Positions 1 through 8,706 of a DNA stretch of 31,620 nucleotides are shown here, piece by piece; positions within the stretch are counted from its first letter, which is position 1, and each line of letters starts with the position of its first letter. The stretch is from a virus, in IMG/VR virus record IMGVR_UViG_3300043772_004566, positions 1 to 31,620 of that record; one strand, given 5' to 3'. The notes below the pieces were generated by a model. It saw only the letters and a list, made by a program, of their open reading frames with translations, did no database searches and was not told the DNA's origin. Both the position numbers and the translations under genes were made by a program.

Positions 1-35
1 AGTCGGCCTTTGGGTGGTTATTCAGTTGTATCCAG

Positions 36-76
36 TATGGTTTGGTTATAGGAAACCAGTCCGCAAACCAAACCAT
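36..76. repeat. 11-bp perfect inverted repeat
   Basis: The arms at 36-46 and 66-76 are perfectly complementary over 11 bases (ATGGTTTGGTT against AACCAAACCAT), with a loop of 19 bases. It lies about 20 bases past the stop of the minus-strand gene at 97-342, so it could stabilise or end that transcript. No U-rich tract follows on the minus strand, so an ordinary intrinsic terminator is not well supported. I see no gene in bases 1-96. Confidence 0.5.
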
Positions 77-96
77 CCTGGGGTTAAGGTTGGAGG

Positions 97-342
97 TTAG
101 ACCAGCTCGGCGCTGAGCACACGCTCCCAGCGAACGCTGCGCCATTCGGACTTCTGGGTGTCCCAAACAGCCTGCATCTGATCATTGCTGCGAGCAGCCT
201 TGGTGGCTTCCGTAGCCGGCATCTTGTCAGCCCGGAGGGTGGCGTGAATGTCACGAATCGTGCCATCAGCCTTCTGATACCGCAGGCAAACCACGCCTTC
301 CGTGAGCCGCGTCTGAACCATCTGCTTTTGAGTGTTTGTCAT
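97..342 (-). CDS. DUF2693-like small phage protein
   Basis: This is an 81-residue protein of unknown function. It starts with a helical stretch, then a beta-rich part (VVCLRYQKADGTIRD) and ends with the motif VWDTQKSEWRSVRWERV. This layout matches the DUF2693 type of small phage protein, thought to be an SH3-like barrel. A diverged paralogue with the same ending (VWDLELNQWRSFRWERL) is at 13146-13406, so the phage carries two copies. The start is supported by AAGGA eight bases upstream of the ATG. A good sigma70-type promoter precedes it (380-408), so early expression by host RNA polymerase is likely. The family name comes from memory of its pattern; the gene call itself is firm. Confidence 0.8.
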   Translation of the reverse strand: MTNTQKQMVQTRLTEGVVCLRYQKADGTIRDIHATLRADKMPATEATKAARSNDQMQAVWDTQKSEWRSVRWERVLSAELV

Positions 343-379
343 GTGTTTTTTCCTTAAAGGACGTTTTAACTACTCTACA

Positions 380-408
380 AGTCTAGCAACTGCCCTGGCT
401 GCCGTCAA
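380..408 (-). promoter_or_regulatory. sigma70-type early promoter
   Basis: On the minus strand the sequence reads TTGACG, 17 bases, TAGACT. This is one mismatch from the -35 consensus with ideal spacing. It points at the gene at 97-342, leaving a leader of about 30 bases with a Shine-Dalgarno site. The bases just before the -10 box are TTGC, as in the three other early promoters found here. Confidence 0.8.
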
Positions 409-437
409 CAAAATTTCTAAAAATTTTTGAATTTTGG

Positions 438-788
438 TTAAGCAGCATTTCCGTTAATGGTGTCGTCGGATCCTGGATTTTCGTCGCTCACTGCCAAGAT
501 TGCATCCACTTCCACTCGGCGTATCACCAGCTTTTCACCCGCAGGTTCAGTGAGCTCCACACCACGAGTCCAACGTCCATGCTCAATCAAAACATATTGG
601 CCCACAGTGATGTCCTTTTGTTCGTGGCCCACCGCGTATACCTTGGCCCACCGGGGTCTGATACCACTGCTGCGAGCGTCGTCGCCCAGCAGCACGATTC
701 CGCCCTGGGTGACTCTTTCACCAAAATGCATGTCCTGCACAATCACATGGTCGTGCAAGGCTTTGATATTTCCCTGAGTCTTAAACAT
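438..788 (-). CDS. groES: GroES-like co-chaperonin (gp31 type)
   Basis: This 116-residue protein has the GroES fold layout. An N-terminal strand (IKALHDHVIVQDM, residues 8-20) is followed by a loop ending in GGIVLLGDD (residues 29-37), where the mobile loop of GroES/gp31 contacts GroEL. Then come beta strands (WAKVYAVGHEQ, GQYVLIEHGRW) and the closing strand VEVDAILAV. In T4, gp31 replaces host GroES so that GroEL can fold the major capsid protein; the same role is inferred here. The C-terminal tail of about 18 residues (from SDENPG) is acidic and extra to GroES. The gene lies 3 bases after the stop of its upstream neighbour, so the two are probably co-transcribed. A GGAG lies about 15 bases before the ATG. 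Confidence 0.88.
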   Translation of the reverse strand: MFKTQGNIKALHDHVIVQDMHFGERVTQGGIVLLGDDARSSGIRPRWAKVYAVGHEQKDITVGQYVLIEHGRWTRGVELTEPAGEKLVIRRVEVDAILAVSDENPGSDDTINGNAA

Positions 789-791
789 GAG

Positions 792-1079
792 TTACTTTTT
801 TTCTCCAATTGGGGGTTTTGCATCTGCAGACACACTGACTTCCACCAAAGCACTGGATTTGCGACTTTTTTCTGGTGGTTTGGGCACAGTGCTATGCAGC
901 TTGTAGTATTCAGTCATTCTTTGATTGCGAGTTTTGGTAATTTTTCCAGTGGTGGGGCTGAGTTCGTCACCACGAGCATTGACTCTCATGTTTCCCACAG
1001 CCACAGTTTTTTCATTTTTAGATTTGAGTGCTTCCATATCAATCGGAACGCCATTTGAAGTTGTTACAATGTTTGCCAT
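792..1079 (-). CDS. conserved T4-like hypothetical protein
   Basis: A 95-residue protein of unknown function. The N-terminal part (VPIDMEALKSKNEKTVAVGN, then MRVNARGDELSP) is a pattern I recognise from small proteins of marine T4-like phages, often next to structural or replication genes. The C-terminal third is proline- and lysine-rich and looks disordered. There are no membrane segments or catalytic motifs. The start is well supported by AAAGGA seven bases before the ATG. It sits between the DnaE-like fragment and the co-chaperonin with almost no gaps, which suggests one transcript. Confidence 0.75.
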   Translation of the reverse strand: MANIVTTSNGVPIDMEALKSKNEKTVAVGNMRVNARGDELSPTTGKITKTRNQRMTEYYKLHSTVPKPPEKSRKSSALVEVSVSADAKPPIGEKK

Positions 1080-1097
1080 AGTTTTTCCTTTGTGTTT

Positions 1098-1607
1098 TTA
1101 TTTAAGAAATTCTGCGATATCCAGATCCCAATACAAACTGTTGATCTGATGTACTCCTATTTTGTAAAGTGCGAAGCTGGCTACACTGCTACCGCGTCCT
1201 ACTCCCATCACAATATCGTGTTGTTGAAACACTGTGACCATGTAATGAAGGTACCTCAACAGATCCAGTAGACCATAATCTAAATAAAGCAGCAGTTCCT
1301 GCCCCATGCGCTGGAGCTCTGCCTGGTCATTGCACCTACTGAGCAAAAGTTCAGCAATGTCCAGTTGTTGGAACTCCGTGGGCATCTGCCAGTTTGATTG
1401 CATTTTTTCGTGCATGTCAGCGGGATCAGCAGTCTCCAACCAAGCATGTACGATGTTTAAATCACTATATGTGTCAGTGACACCCAAATTGTGTTTGAGT
1501 GGATCCAGTACAAAAACTCCAGACAAATCCTTGTTGGGATCTGTACGGATTAAATCCAGCAGTTCAGCCTGAGACCAACCCACTTGGCCACACGCATTAA
1601 TCTTCAT
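1098..1607 (-). CDS. DnaE-like fragment without catalytic site
   Basis: The C-terminal half resembles the region just before the active site of bacterial DNA polymerase III alpha subunits. The stretch VGRGSSVASFALYKIGVHQI followed by LYWDLDIAEFLK aligns with the DnaE nucleotide-binding loop ([20 protein letters not shown], then FDLLFERFLN). In DnaE the catalytic PDFDVDF motif follows directly; here the protein ends at EFLK with a clean TAA and the next gene's ribosome site, so the aspartates are missing. It cannot polymerise DNA by this mechanism; a nucleotide- or clamp-related role is only a guess. I chose the ATG at 1607 (MKINACGQVGW), overlapping the upstream stop by 11 bases, over ATGs at 1625 and 1640, which would lengthen the overlap and lack ribosome sites. 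Confidence 0.7.
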   Translation of the reverse strand: MKINACGQVGWSQAELLDLIRTDPNKDLSGVFVLDPLKHNLGVTDTYSDLNIVHAWLETADPADMHEKMQSNWQMPTEFQQLDIAELLLSRCNDQAELQRMGQELLLYLDYGLLDLLRYLHYMVTVFQQHDIVMGVGRGSSVASFALYKIGVHQINSLYWDLDIAEFLK

Positions 1608-2277
1608 CAGTCTGTTTTCCGCCATTGAAAACTTCAGCATTAAATTTGGGAGATTTCCGACCCTTCTTGATATCTATTACTTCTGCTGCACGATCTGGAA
1701 TAAATTCATAAGTTTCTTCAGTTTCAGCAGTTTCCTCCCAACCCAGTTCTAGATCTTCCCAGGTAGTCACAGTGATGTCACCCACTGCATCAAATGTCAT
1801 AAGATCACTGCGATGCCACCAGGGGATTCGATTTTTACGTCGACCCTTTAATTTGGTTCCTTTGGCAAAAGGACCCATAGCGTCGCCGGCTTCAAATTCA
1901 TACCAAACCTGGTCACCAAATTTACTACTGATTCTTACTTTGTTACAGGTAATAGCATCTTCCAGAGCTGCATTGATTTTGCAGTACAGAGCAATGCCAA
2001 TCACCTGATCATAGGCTTCTTCTGGAAGCACTACCATTTTTTCTGGGTAGATATCAGTGAGTTTTTGCATCAGGGGATTATTATGACTTATGAAAATACT
2101 GTGAGCAAAAAGTTCATTCACAATCACTTTCATTCGTTCGAAAGCAATATTTTGATGGCGTGCATTTTCGCTTTTGGTCACCATGTGTAAATCTACTGAA
2201 AAATGATTGGGGAAAATTTTATCATCATAAGCACATATTCCCAAAAAATCACTGTGCCAATCCAATTTTACATTCAT
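1597..2277 (-). CDS. hypothetical protein
   Basis: A 226-residue soluble protein whose family I do not recognise with certainty. It has a central helical part (residues 40-110) and an acidic C-terminal third (EETAETEETYEF). Tryptophan and basic residues (GRRKNRIPWWHRSD) sit near residue 155. No catalytic motif, signal peptide or membrane segment is visible. Its start has AGGAA seven bases upstream. It overlaps the DnaE-like fragment by 11 bases and follows the 2287-2511 gene by 9 bases, so translational coupling along this run is likely. Confidence 0.7.
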   Translation of the reverse strand: MNVKLDWHSDFLGICAYDDKIFPNHFSVDLHMVTKSENARHQNIAFERMKVIVNELFAHSIFISHNNPLMQKLTDIYPEKMVVLPEEAYDQVIGIALYCKINAALEDAITCNKVRISSKFGDQVWYEFEAGDAMGPFAKGTKLKGRRKNRIPWWHRSDLMTFDAVGDITVTTWEDLELGWEETAETEETYEFIPDRAAEVIDIKKGRKSPKFNAEVFNGGKQTDED

Positions 2278-2286
2278 AATAGATTC

Positions 2287-2511
2287 CTAACTGATATCAA
2301 TCACATCTGATATCTTTTGATTTTTGCTGAGTTTTTCTAACAACGCCTGATTGCGTCGAATCTGTTCTGCTGCCAACGATTCACGAATCATGATAGCTTG
2401 TTGAACAACACTACCATTTCCATTACCACGCAATACCATATTTATTTTGGAGATACGTTCCTGCAACTCCTGATCAGTGAGAGTAGTGAGATCCTGGAGC
2501 AAAGGGTGCAT
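2287..2511 (-). CDS. small helical hypothetical protein
   Basis: A 74-residue, mostly helical protein without cysteines. The pattern QDLTTLTDQELQERISKIN and the later AAEQIRRNQALLEKLSK suggests a coiled coil. Similar short proteins occur in T4-like genomes, but the function is unknown. The start codon overlaps the stop of the MazG gene (TAATG), with GGGGGA just upstream, so it is translated together with MazG. Confidence 0.65.
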   Translation of the reverse strand: MHPLLQDLTTLTDQELQERISKINMVLRGNGNGSVVQQAIMIRESLAAEQIRRNQALLEKLSKNQKISDVIDIS

Positions 2512-2912
2512 TAAAGGTCCCCCGCCTTTCTGTTTTCACTGTAGTAAACATTAAATTTACCACCAGGATATCTGGACTGAAGTTTGTTGACATTTTCTGC
2601 AATCACCTGATTGGGGTCCAGACCCAATGCAATACAGGCTTGAATCCAGTACCACATGATGTCTCCCAATTCTCTCATAAGATGAAAATGAGTTTCAGGG
2701 TTAAATGATTTGCCCTGAAACATCACTTTCTTTAGTATTTCATTGAATTCGCCAGTTTCGCTGCTAAGACCAATTCCAGCAGTGAGCAGGCGGGGGACAT
2801 TAAAATTGCTGGCGTGTGCGGCCATTACATCATCCAAGTGGTCCTGGTTCTTACTGGGGTTACTGGTAACCCCATCTACAAATTGTTTGTAAGCGTTGAG
2901 ATCTACGTTCAT
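2511..2912 (-). CDS. mazG: MazG-like nucleotide pyrophosphohydrolase
   Basis: A 133-residue protein with the four-helix MazG/all-alpha NTP-PPase layout. The metal-binding helix pair is visible as GLSSETGEFNEILKKVMFQG (residues 50-69), with the ExxE pattern, and MRELGDIMWYWIQACIALGL (residues 80-99), with the ExxD pattern. These acidic residues bind Mg2+ in the family. The enzyme hydrolyses (d)NTPs or ppGpp-like nucleotides to the monophosphate; phage MazG proteins are proposed to adjust host nucleotide pools. No clear Shine-Dalgarno site is present; a weak late-promoter-like box (AGTAAATA) ends 5 bases before the ATG. The substrate cannot be told from sequence. Confidence 0.85.
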   Translation of the reverse strand: MNVDLNAYKQFVDGVTSNPSKNQDHLDDVMAAHASNFNVPRLLTAGIGLSSETGEFNEILKKVMFQGKSFNPETHFHLMRELGDIMWYWIQACIALGLDPNQVIAENVNKLQSRYPGGKFNVYYSENRKAGDL

Positions 2913-2917
2913 ATGTG

Positions 2918-2925
2918 TATTTACT
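2918..2925 (-). promoter_or_regulatory. weak late-promoter-like box
   Basis: AGTAAATA on the minus strand, with two mismatches to TATAAATA, ends 5 bases before the mazG ATG. The position matches the leaderless late genes of this window, but the sequence is poor, so this is tentative. Confidence 0.3.
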
Positions 2926-2955
2926 CAGCATAACACAGATCCCAGAAATATTCAA

Positions 2956-4005
2956 TTAGTAACCCAATTGTGTTGCTATTAAACTTGCGCCCTGAATCAC
3001 AGTAAAAGTGTTGCCACTGGTTTTGGAACTCACGCTCACTGTGACGTTACCAGTATGAGTAAATGTTCCAGTAATGCGAACAAACTTAGCACTGGTACTG
3101 CTGGTTGTGACTGTACTGCCAGTGCTGTCTGAAGTGATTGCTGTGTTTGCTGTGAATGCACTAGTGGGTCCAGCTTGTTGTTCCACCACATAGTAACAGG
3201 TTCCTGCGCTGAAATTCATTGCCAAACTATGAGTGTCTGTGCTTCCGTTGGAATGAATAATGGGCAAAGCTGCTTCAAACTTGTAGACTTTATTAGCCAA
3301 AGCAGTAAAAGACAATGTGCCCACTGTGGAATTTCCCACCACCACAAATGAATTGCCGGTTATTACTGCATTCGCAGTCAGATACTTCACAATGGGTTTG
3401 GGTTTGCTATCCACTTCTCGTACAGCAATGGCGCCGCCAGCATCAGCGGTATCAAAAACCAGATCATAATAACCAGTGCTGGGGAATGTGATCACACGGG
3501 TGGTGTGATCATAGTTGGACAGAGCTCGATCGTACAATGAGATAGCCGCTGGCAGGGTGATGGTGTGAGTCACGTTTGTTACATTAACTCTGAGTTTCAG
3601 TTCGCCGTACTTTCCACTGGGTGGTAGGTTGCTGAATGCCAAAGTGCTGGATACGCTAGACCCACTCAGTGTCACAGTCTGAAAACTACCATCAGAATAA
3701 TCAATAGTAAGGGTTCCAGCGGTAGTAACAGTACCTTTGGTAGCAGTGGTCAAGCTACAATCTTTAAATACCGCCCCTTCCAGGATTGCATCAGCTAAAT
3801 TGTTGCTAGTAGCTGATGGTGTGCTGCCGTAGGTTAACGGAGCTTTTACCACCACTTTGTCCATGAGATCATTGATTTCACGAGCGGTTACTGTAAAATT
3901 ATTCTTGATACTGGTGAAATTATCTCTGAATCCCTGGCTGTTGTTATCAACTCCAGCTACTGGATAATTCTGATTAATGCTATTGGGTGTGATTTGACTA
4001 GACAT
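2956..4005 (-). CDS. tail fibre or baseplate-associated structural protein
   Basis: A 349-residue beta-rich protein full of Thr, Ser, Val and Asn, with no enzyme motif. The N-terminal stretch YPVAGVDNNSQGFRDNFTS followed by IKNNF is the type of short helical motif found at the start of T4-like phage fibre and baseplate-wedge proteins. The neighbouring fibre has the related RLRDAFRIINENFTDLY. The rest predicts many beta strands, as in adhesins. The start overlaps the stop of the Ig-domain gene by 8 bases and has GAGGAA about 6 bases upstream. Its place at the end of a three-gene fibre cluster supports a virion tail role; the exact part of the tail is unknown. Confidence 0.72.
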   Translation of the reverse strand: MSSQITPNSINQNYPVAGVDNNSQGFRDNFTSIKNNFTVTAREINDLMDKVVVKAPLTYGSTPSATSNNLADAILEGAVFKDCSLTTATKGTVTTAGTLTIDYSDGSFQTVTLSGSSVSSTLAFSNLPPSGKYGELKLRVNVTNVTHTITLPAAISLYDRALSNYDHTTRVITFPSTGYYDLVFDTADAGGAIAVREVDSKPKPIVKYLTANAVITGNSFVVVGNSTVGTLSFTALANKVYKFEAALPIIHSNGSTDTHSLAMNFSAGTCYYVVEQQAGPTSAFTANTAITSDSTGSTVTTSSTSAKFVRITGTFTHTGNVTVSVSSKTSGNTFTVIQGASLIATQLGY

Positions 4006-7000
4006 CTACTATTCCTCTATCTATGATAGTGCTGTGAATGAACTTAATGTATTTAGTGCCTTGATCTGTTTCCAGGTATGTATCTGTGTTCTGATCAAAG
4101 AATTCTGTGGTTCTGTTATCAAAAACTGTGCCATCTGCCGCGTTCATCTGTGAGTCACGATTGATGAAACCCGGCACCGAATAACCAATCCCCAGTGTTG
4201 CTGGATCCACCAAACTCACAACCTGCCCGCCGTGGCGAACACCAGAGCGCACAATCACACTGTCAAATGTTTCGCCAGTGTAACCAAGTGACTGTTCAAA
4301 CCTCAAAGTGATAATGCCTGATTCATTTTCCAGCATTCTCCAGATACCAGCTCGCTGATACTGATCTTGTGGAGTGTCCAACAGCACAAAATAATCTGCC
4401 GGGAAAGAGGGTTCTGCGCTGTGTGCGTAGACACAAACATAATATGCTCCGTTGTAGCTCACTATGTCTCCCTGAGTATAAGATGAACCGCTGCTCCATA
4501 CTGTGTATGCTCCTGGTGTAGTAAATGTCAGTGTATCACCGTCATTTAATGTTTGTACACTATTGAGTGTGACAGCTCGGGTTACGGCATCTATGGAAGT
4601 CACAGTGGGCGATCCTGCGATAGTACCACCACTCACTGTTTGACCCACTGTGATCAAATATACAGAATCCAATATCACTGTTTGACTTGCGACAGTATTT
4701 CCAGTTACCACCGCGGTAACTGTTTGTGTTTTGGTAAGTTCAGTGTATCCCGGAATTATTCGATAGGTTTCGTAATTGTCACCGTACAGATCCACAAAAC
4801 TGACCTGCGTTCCAACGTCCAGTGTTTGCCCAACGTCCAGTGTTTGCACAACACTCAGTGTAACAGTGTTGAGAACCGTATCAACAGCAGTTACTACTGG
4901 TGCTCCGATTATGCCAGTGCCTTGTGCAGTCATTCCTTCACGAATTCTGTCCACGCTATCCACAGTAATAACGGTGTTTGAAGTCGTGGACGCAATCAAA
5001 GTCACCAGTTCAGTTTCATCAAAACTGGGATTGAGTCTTCCCCAACCATCGTAGTCGGGGAATTCTTCAATTTCCGAAGCAGCAAAATTTTCCTGTTTGT
5101 AAAATACCAAAGTCTTGTTGTGTAAGCTGCCACGAGCACCATCCACCACACCAGCAATTTGTAGATCTCGCATCAGTTTTCCATTGATCTGGCAGAATGG
5201 TGAATCCACAGCAAAGTCCACTTCTCCCACAATACGAATTGGCACATTGTCATCTATTATTATTTGATCCCAAGTAGTGGGTTGATTGTCTTTGAACTGA
5301 TCCAGATCTTTATCATAGTTTAGAGCCAATCCGTCGTCCCAAGCATAACGGTCAGTTACTGCACTAACAGTATTGACTTTTAGTACCTGCTGTAGTTTAT
5401 ACAAGGCCAGTTTTCCTGTGCCGGGTTTGAGATATACCAGGGGAACAGCCTGAACATAGTTCAAATATCTATTATTAGGTTGTCTGCTGGTCATCCAGCT
5501 GGGCAAAAATTTACGATTGTTGGGAGTCAACACTGTTCTAAATCTGCGTTGCATGTTGGGCAAGCTGGCAGGGTAAAGATCCAACAGTCTATCCTGACTC
5601 ACATCCAGTAGTTCGGTATCTGTGCTATCCAGAGCTGTATCAGTTGTAATCGGTATGTTTAGGCTTCTAACATCCACGGTACCAGTTATGGTGTTACCAG
5701 TACTGGTAGTGAGATTGTCCAGTGGGTCTACATAGATAACTTCGTATTCTACATTGCCGTTTGAATCCAAACTCTGTGCCCATCGAAGTTCACGAAAAAC
5801 ATATCTTTTGTTATAATGATATGCAGCTATGGCACTAATTACTTCAGCATCTTTGGCAGTGTCCAATCCATACCCCACCAACATGCGATATCTGTTCTGT
5901 CTTCCAAACCAATGATCATCTGGACGATATACGTTTTCATCTGGTATTATCAGGTCGTTGTATATAGCTCTGGAGATTTCATTACGATCACGCTCGTTGA
6001 GAGCAAATTCCAGATAAAAGTTGCTACTGGGTCGTGTTTTATAATCCAGAACACGGAATGTGAAAGTTTTGGTGCTGCTTATGAGTCTTTGAATAGGATC
6101 ATTCAAATATGTTTCAGCCACAACATTCACGGTATAGGTTCTATCAAAAGTGGTCTCTCCAGTGGATACGTCAAAGGTAGTTCTATCATTGAGAACAAAA
6201 TGCTGATGACTGATTCGGCCTTCAATTTCTCCGTTTTCAGAAATCCTCAAACCACGTGGAATATCTGTGCCGTCAAATCCCAGTGTAGTATTGTTACTTA
6301 TGGTTTGTGCAGAGCTCAGTCTCACTGTGCTGTTTGACTCATTGATCTCTAGCACCAAGGGATAGCCCACTATGCCTTCTCCACTCACAGTCATATTGAG
6401 CGCCAAATTATCCACGCTGTCCAGTCTGATATATTCAGATTGTGTGAAATTGCCCAGCACTGTTTTGAAGTTTTTTGACACAAACCGATATTTTACTTTG
6501 CTTCCGCCCTGATTCACAGCCTCCACGCGAAATTTACAAGGAACACCGCTCATGATATCACCCAAATCAGTATCAGTAACCCAGTTGAGCAAATAGTTGG
6601 CGCTGCTGCTTATAGTAATCTGCTTTTCCCACAATGTACTAGATGGGTTCACCAAATGATATTCTGTAAATGTTGGCACCGTTTGATTACTGGAGAAAGT
6701 CAGGGTGTCGCCGGCATATACTCCAGACCCAGTGGGCGCTGCACTCAGTGTCACAGTGGATAATGTATTATTGATACTGAGTACAGTGGTGCCTCCTGTT
6801 ATGTTGTTGCCAGTCACTGTGGCTCCCACCACAATTTCAGCTACACTATCCAAAATCATAGTATCAGTCACACTGTTAGATTGCACCACAGCAGTGGGGT
6901 CCCAGTTGCTTCCGGTCTGATACAATCTTTTTACACTGGGCTCGGAATAACTATCAGCATTGGTACCAGTAAATCTCTTGGCATACACAATGCTTCCCTG

Positions 7001-8629
7001 CTGAATCTCTTGAACAAACTCCAGCACATAATAACCAGGAGTAACTGATTCCACAAATTTCCACAAACCAGCTCGTTTATTCTGAATTGAACTGCTGGTA
7101 CTAGATGAACTCTCAGTCCACCCTGGAATAATTGTGCTGGTCTCATCAAACCACCCGTCTGCTTCAACGGTACTGGGATCTGTGGTATAAGTGGTTCCGT
7201 CTAAACCATCATAAGTCGCTGACATGTTTTCTTGTTGAAAAAACACAATGGTTTTATCAACAAAATTGGTGTAAGGAACATCTAGCCCCAGATTATCCAG
7301 AACAGCCTGTGTTTGGTTGTTTACAATACTAAACGGCAGAGTAGTTGCATAGTCAGTCTGGATGGCGATTTCACTGGCTTCGTGTTTCTTTTTGTATACT
7401 CTGACCCAAAAGTTATAGACTTTTTCGCCCTGTGATATGGGTTTCAGATAACCGTATAACCATCCAGTGTCTGTGTTGATTGCTAAATCTTCCGGAAGAA
7501 CTTCGTCCAGATCCTGCGTGATCAAATCACCATCAGTGTCATCAGGGTTTCTACTAGCAGTATATTCAATGGTTGGAGGAGTTAAAAAACCCAAAGTTTG
7601 TAATAGTGTGCCACTGACTTCCACTAACACAATACTGGGGTTTTCAGTGTAAATCAGCAAACGCCCGTTATTGACTTCGGCACTAACACCAGGCACGATT
7701 GCTCGATTGATGTCAGCAGCCAGATCCACCACAGTGGTTCCAGTGAGCACCACAGATTTCCCATCTATGCTGATCTCGTCATCCTGAGTCAGAACCGGGT
7801 CAACCACTGAACTTACCACAGTGGGCCTTCTCACAATGGGCAAAATTTCAAAACCAATATCATCGCCGTCAAAATCTCTGGCAGAAAATCTATAGTAAAA
7901 ATAATTTTCATCCAACACTGTGTCTATAGCTGTGCCACGATCCAACAATACTGGCGCTCGAAATGAAATACTGCTATCACTCAAGCTGCTGTCGGTGTAG
8001 ATTTCAACAGTATCGCTGGTGAGCAGATCACTTTGTACGATAATAATGTTGTAGGTGGCAATAACTGGAATTTTGCCATCAGTGATGTTTATATCAAAAT
8101 TATAAGTAACGCTGGGTTCAGTCACTGGCTCAGCATACCCAGTGATTCTGCCAGTGGAACTGAGTTCCAGTCCCAAAGGCAATCTACCGCCCACAACACG
8201 ATAAGTTAGTGTATCACCAGGATCACGATCCAGTGCGGTTACATCAACCTCTACCCAGGTGCCGTCAGCAAATGTTCCCAGATTTCGATTGGAGTAAGGT
8301 GCTGTTCTGGGCTCTGGTGGATCTTCACCAGTGACTATGATACTAAAAGTTCTGTCGCTGAGTTCTCCCAGATCATTGATGCAGCGAATCACAAACGTAA
8401 ACACTGTTTCTTCGTTTACATCCAGCGGAACTCCGCTGAGTTTCCCACTGGGATACCCTTTGATGTTTCCAGAAGGCGTTAAGATCAATCCGGGTGGCAA
8501 TCCGCCACTCACAATCTGAAATTCTGCGCGACTGTTTCCAGTGGACACTTGCAGTTCAAGTTCATAGGGTTTGAGTTCAACAGCAGTTCCCAAACTTCCT
8601 GCGTTAGTGATCCATTGAGGTGCAGCCAT
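3998..8629 (-). CDS. giant Ig-domain tail protein with repeated modules
   Basis: A 1543-residue virion protein. The N-terminal 180 residues hold two putative-Ig (He_PIG-type) domains, each with the signature GLPPGL or RLPLGLELSSTGRITGY. A unit of about 55 residues (VG-TV-G-I-G, a short spacer, VTLS-QTL-GDTLTF) occurs four times, near residues 595, 743, 1233 and 1330. A second module occurs twice, starting near residues 464 and 1180 (FQQENM / YKQENF, DGW, IPGWTE / IPGYTE, RAGLWK / RAGIWR). Between the late repeats lies a segment like a CBM5/12 carbohydrate-binding module (VWSSGSSYTQGDIVSYNGAY, near residue 1395). This suggests binding of surface polysaccharide. The start has AGGAG about 7 bases upstream; a late promoter lies at 8669-8676. 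Exact position in the tail is inferred. Confidence 0.8.
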   Translation of the reverse strand: MAAPQWITNAGSLGTAVELKPYELELQVSTGNSRAEFQIVSGGLPPGLILTPSGNIKGYPSGKLSGVPLDVNEETVFTFVIRCINDLGELSDRTFSIIVTGEDPPEPRTAPYSNRNLGTFADGTWVEVDVTALDRDPGDTLTYRVVGGRLPLGLELSSTGRITGYAEPVTEPSVTYNFDINITDGKIPVIATYNIIIVQSDLLTSDTVEIYTDSSLSDSSISFRAPVLLDRGTAIDTVLDENYFYYRFSARDFDGDDIGFEILPIVRRPTVVSSVVDPVLTQDDEISIDGKSVVLTGTTVVDLAADINRAIVPGVSAEVNNGRLLIYTENPSIVLVEVSGTLLQTLGFLTPPTIEYTASRNPDDTDGDLITQDLDEVLPEDLAINTDTGWLYGYLKPISQGEKVYNFWVRVYKKKHEASEIAIQTDYATTLPFSIVNNQTQAVLDNLGLDVPYTNFVDKTIVFFQQENMSATYDGLDGTTYTTDPSTVEADGWFDETSTIIPGWTESSSSTSSSIQNKRAGLWKFVESVTPGYYVLEFVQEIQQGSIVYAKRFTGTNADSYSEPSVKRLYQTGSNWDPTAVVQSNSVTDTMILDSVAEIVVGATVTGNNITGGTTVLSINNTLSTVTLSAAPTGSGVYAGDTLTFSSNQTVPTFTEYHLVNPSSTLWEKQITISSSANYLLNWVTDTDLGDIMSGVPCKFRVEAVNQGGSKVKYRFVSKNFKTVLGNFTQSEYIRLDSVDNLALNMTVSGEGIVGYPLVLEINESNSTVRLSSAQTISNNTTLGFDGTDIPRGLRISENGEIEGRISHQHFVLNDRTTFDVSTGETTFDRTYTVNVVAETYLNDPIQRLISSTKTFTFRVLDYKTRPSSNFYLEFALNERDRNEISRAIYNDLIIPDENVYRPDDHWFGRQNRYRMLVGYGLDTAKDAEVISAIAAYHYNKRYVFRELRWAQSLDSNGNVEYEVIYVDPLDNLTTSTGNTITGTVDVRSLNIPITTDTALDSTDTELLDVSQDRLLDLYPASLPNMQRRFRTVLTPNNRKFLPSWMTSRQPNNRYLNYVQAVPLVYLKPGTGKLALYKLQQVLKVNTVSAVTDRYAWDDGLALNYDKDLDQFKDNQPTTWDQIIIDDNVPIRIVGEVDFAVDSPFCQINGKLMRDLQIAGVVDGARGSLHNKTLVFYKQENFAASEIEEFPDYDGWGRLNPSFDETELVTLIASTTSNTVITVDSVDRIREGMTAQGTGIIGAPVVTAVDTVLNTVTLSVVQTLDVGQTLDVGTQVSFVDLYGDNYETYRIIPGYTELTKTQTVTAVVTGNTVASQTVILDSVYLITVGQTVSGGTIAGSPTVTSIDAVTRAVTLNSVQTLNDGDTLTFTTPGAYTVWSSGSSYTQGDIVSYNGAYYVCVYAHSAEPSFPADYFVLLDTPQDQYQRAGIWRMLENESGIITLRFEQSLGYTGETFDSVIVRSGVRHGGQVVSLVDPATLGIGYSVPGFINRDSQMNAADGTVFDNRTTEFFDQNTDTYLETDQGTKYIKFIHSTIIDRGIVDV

Positions 8630-8668
8630 AAAATTCTCCTATACAAATTACACAATGTCGTCAATTTG

Positions 8669-8676
8669 TATTTATT
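8669..8676 (-). promoter_or_regulatory. T4-type late promoter
   Basis: AATAAATA on the minus strand, one mismatch from TATAAATA. It lies 39 bases before the ATG of the Ig-domain gene, so this transcript would have a leader of about 34 bases carrying a strong AGGAG. It is the contrast case to the late genes whose box abuts the ATG. Confidence 0.65.
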
Positions 8677-8706
8677 GTTTGTGAGAGCAGTTTGATAGAT
8701 GCACCG

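Noticed and set aside
4553-4981. Cysteine-rich open frame opposite the Ig-domain gene
   Set aside because: It arises from antisense codons of the module repeats and has no ribosome site.
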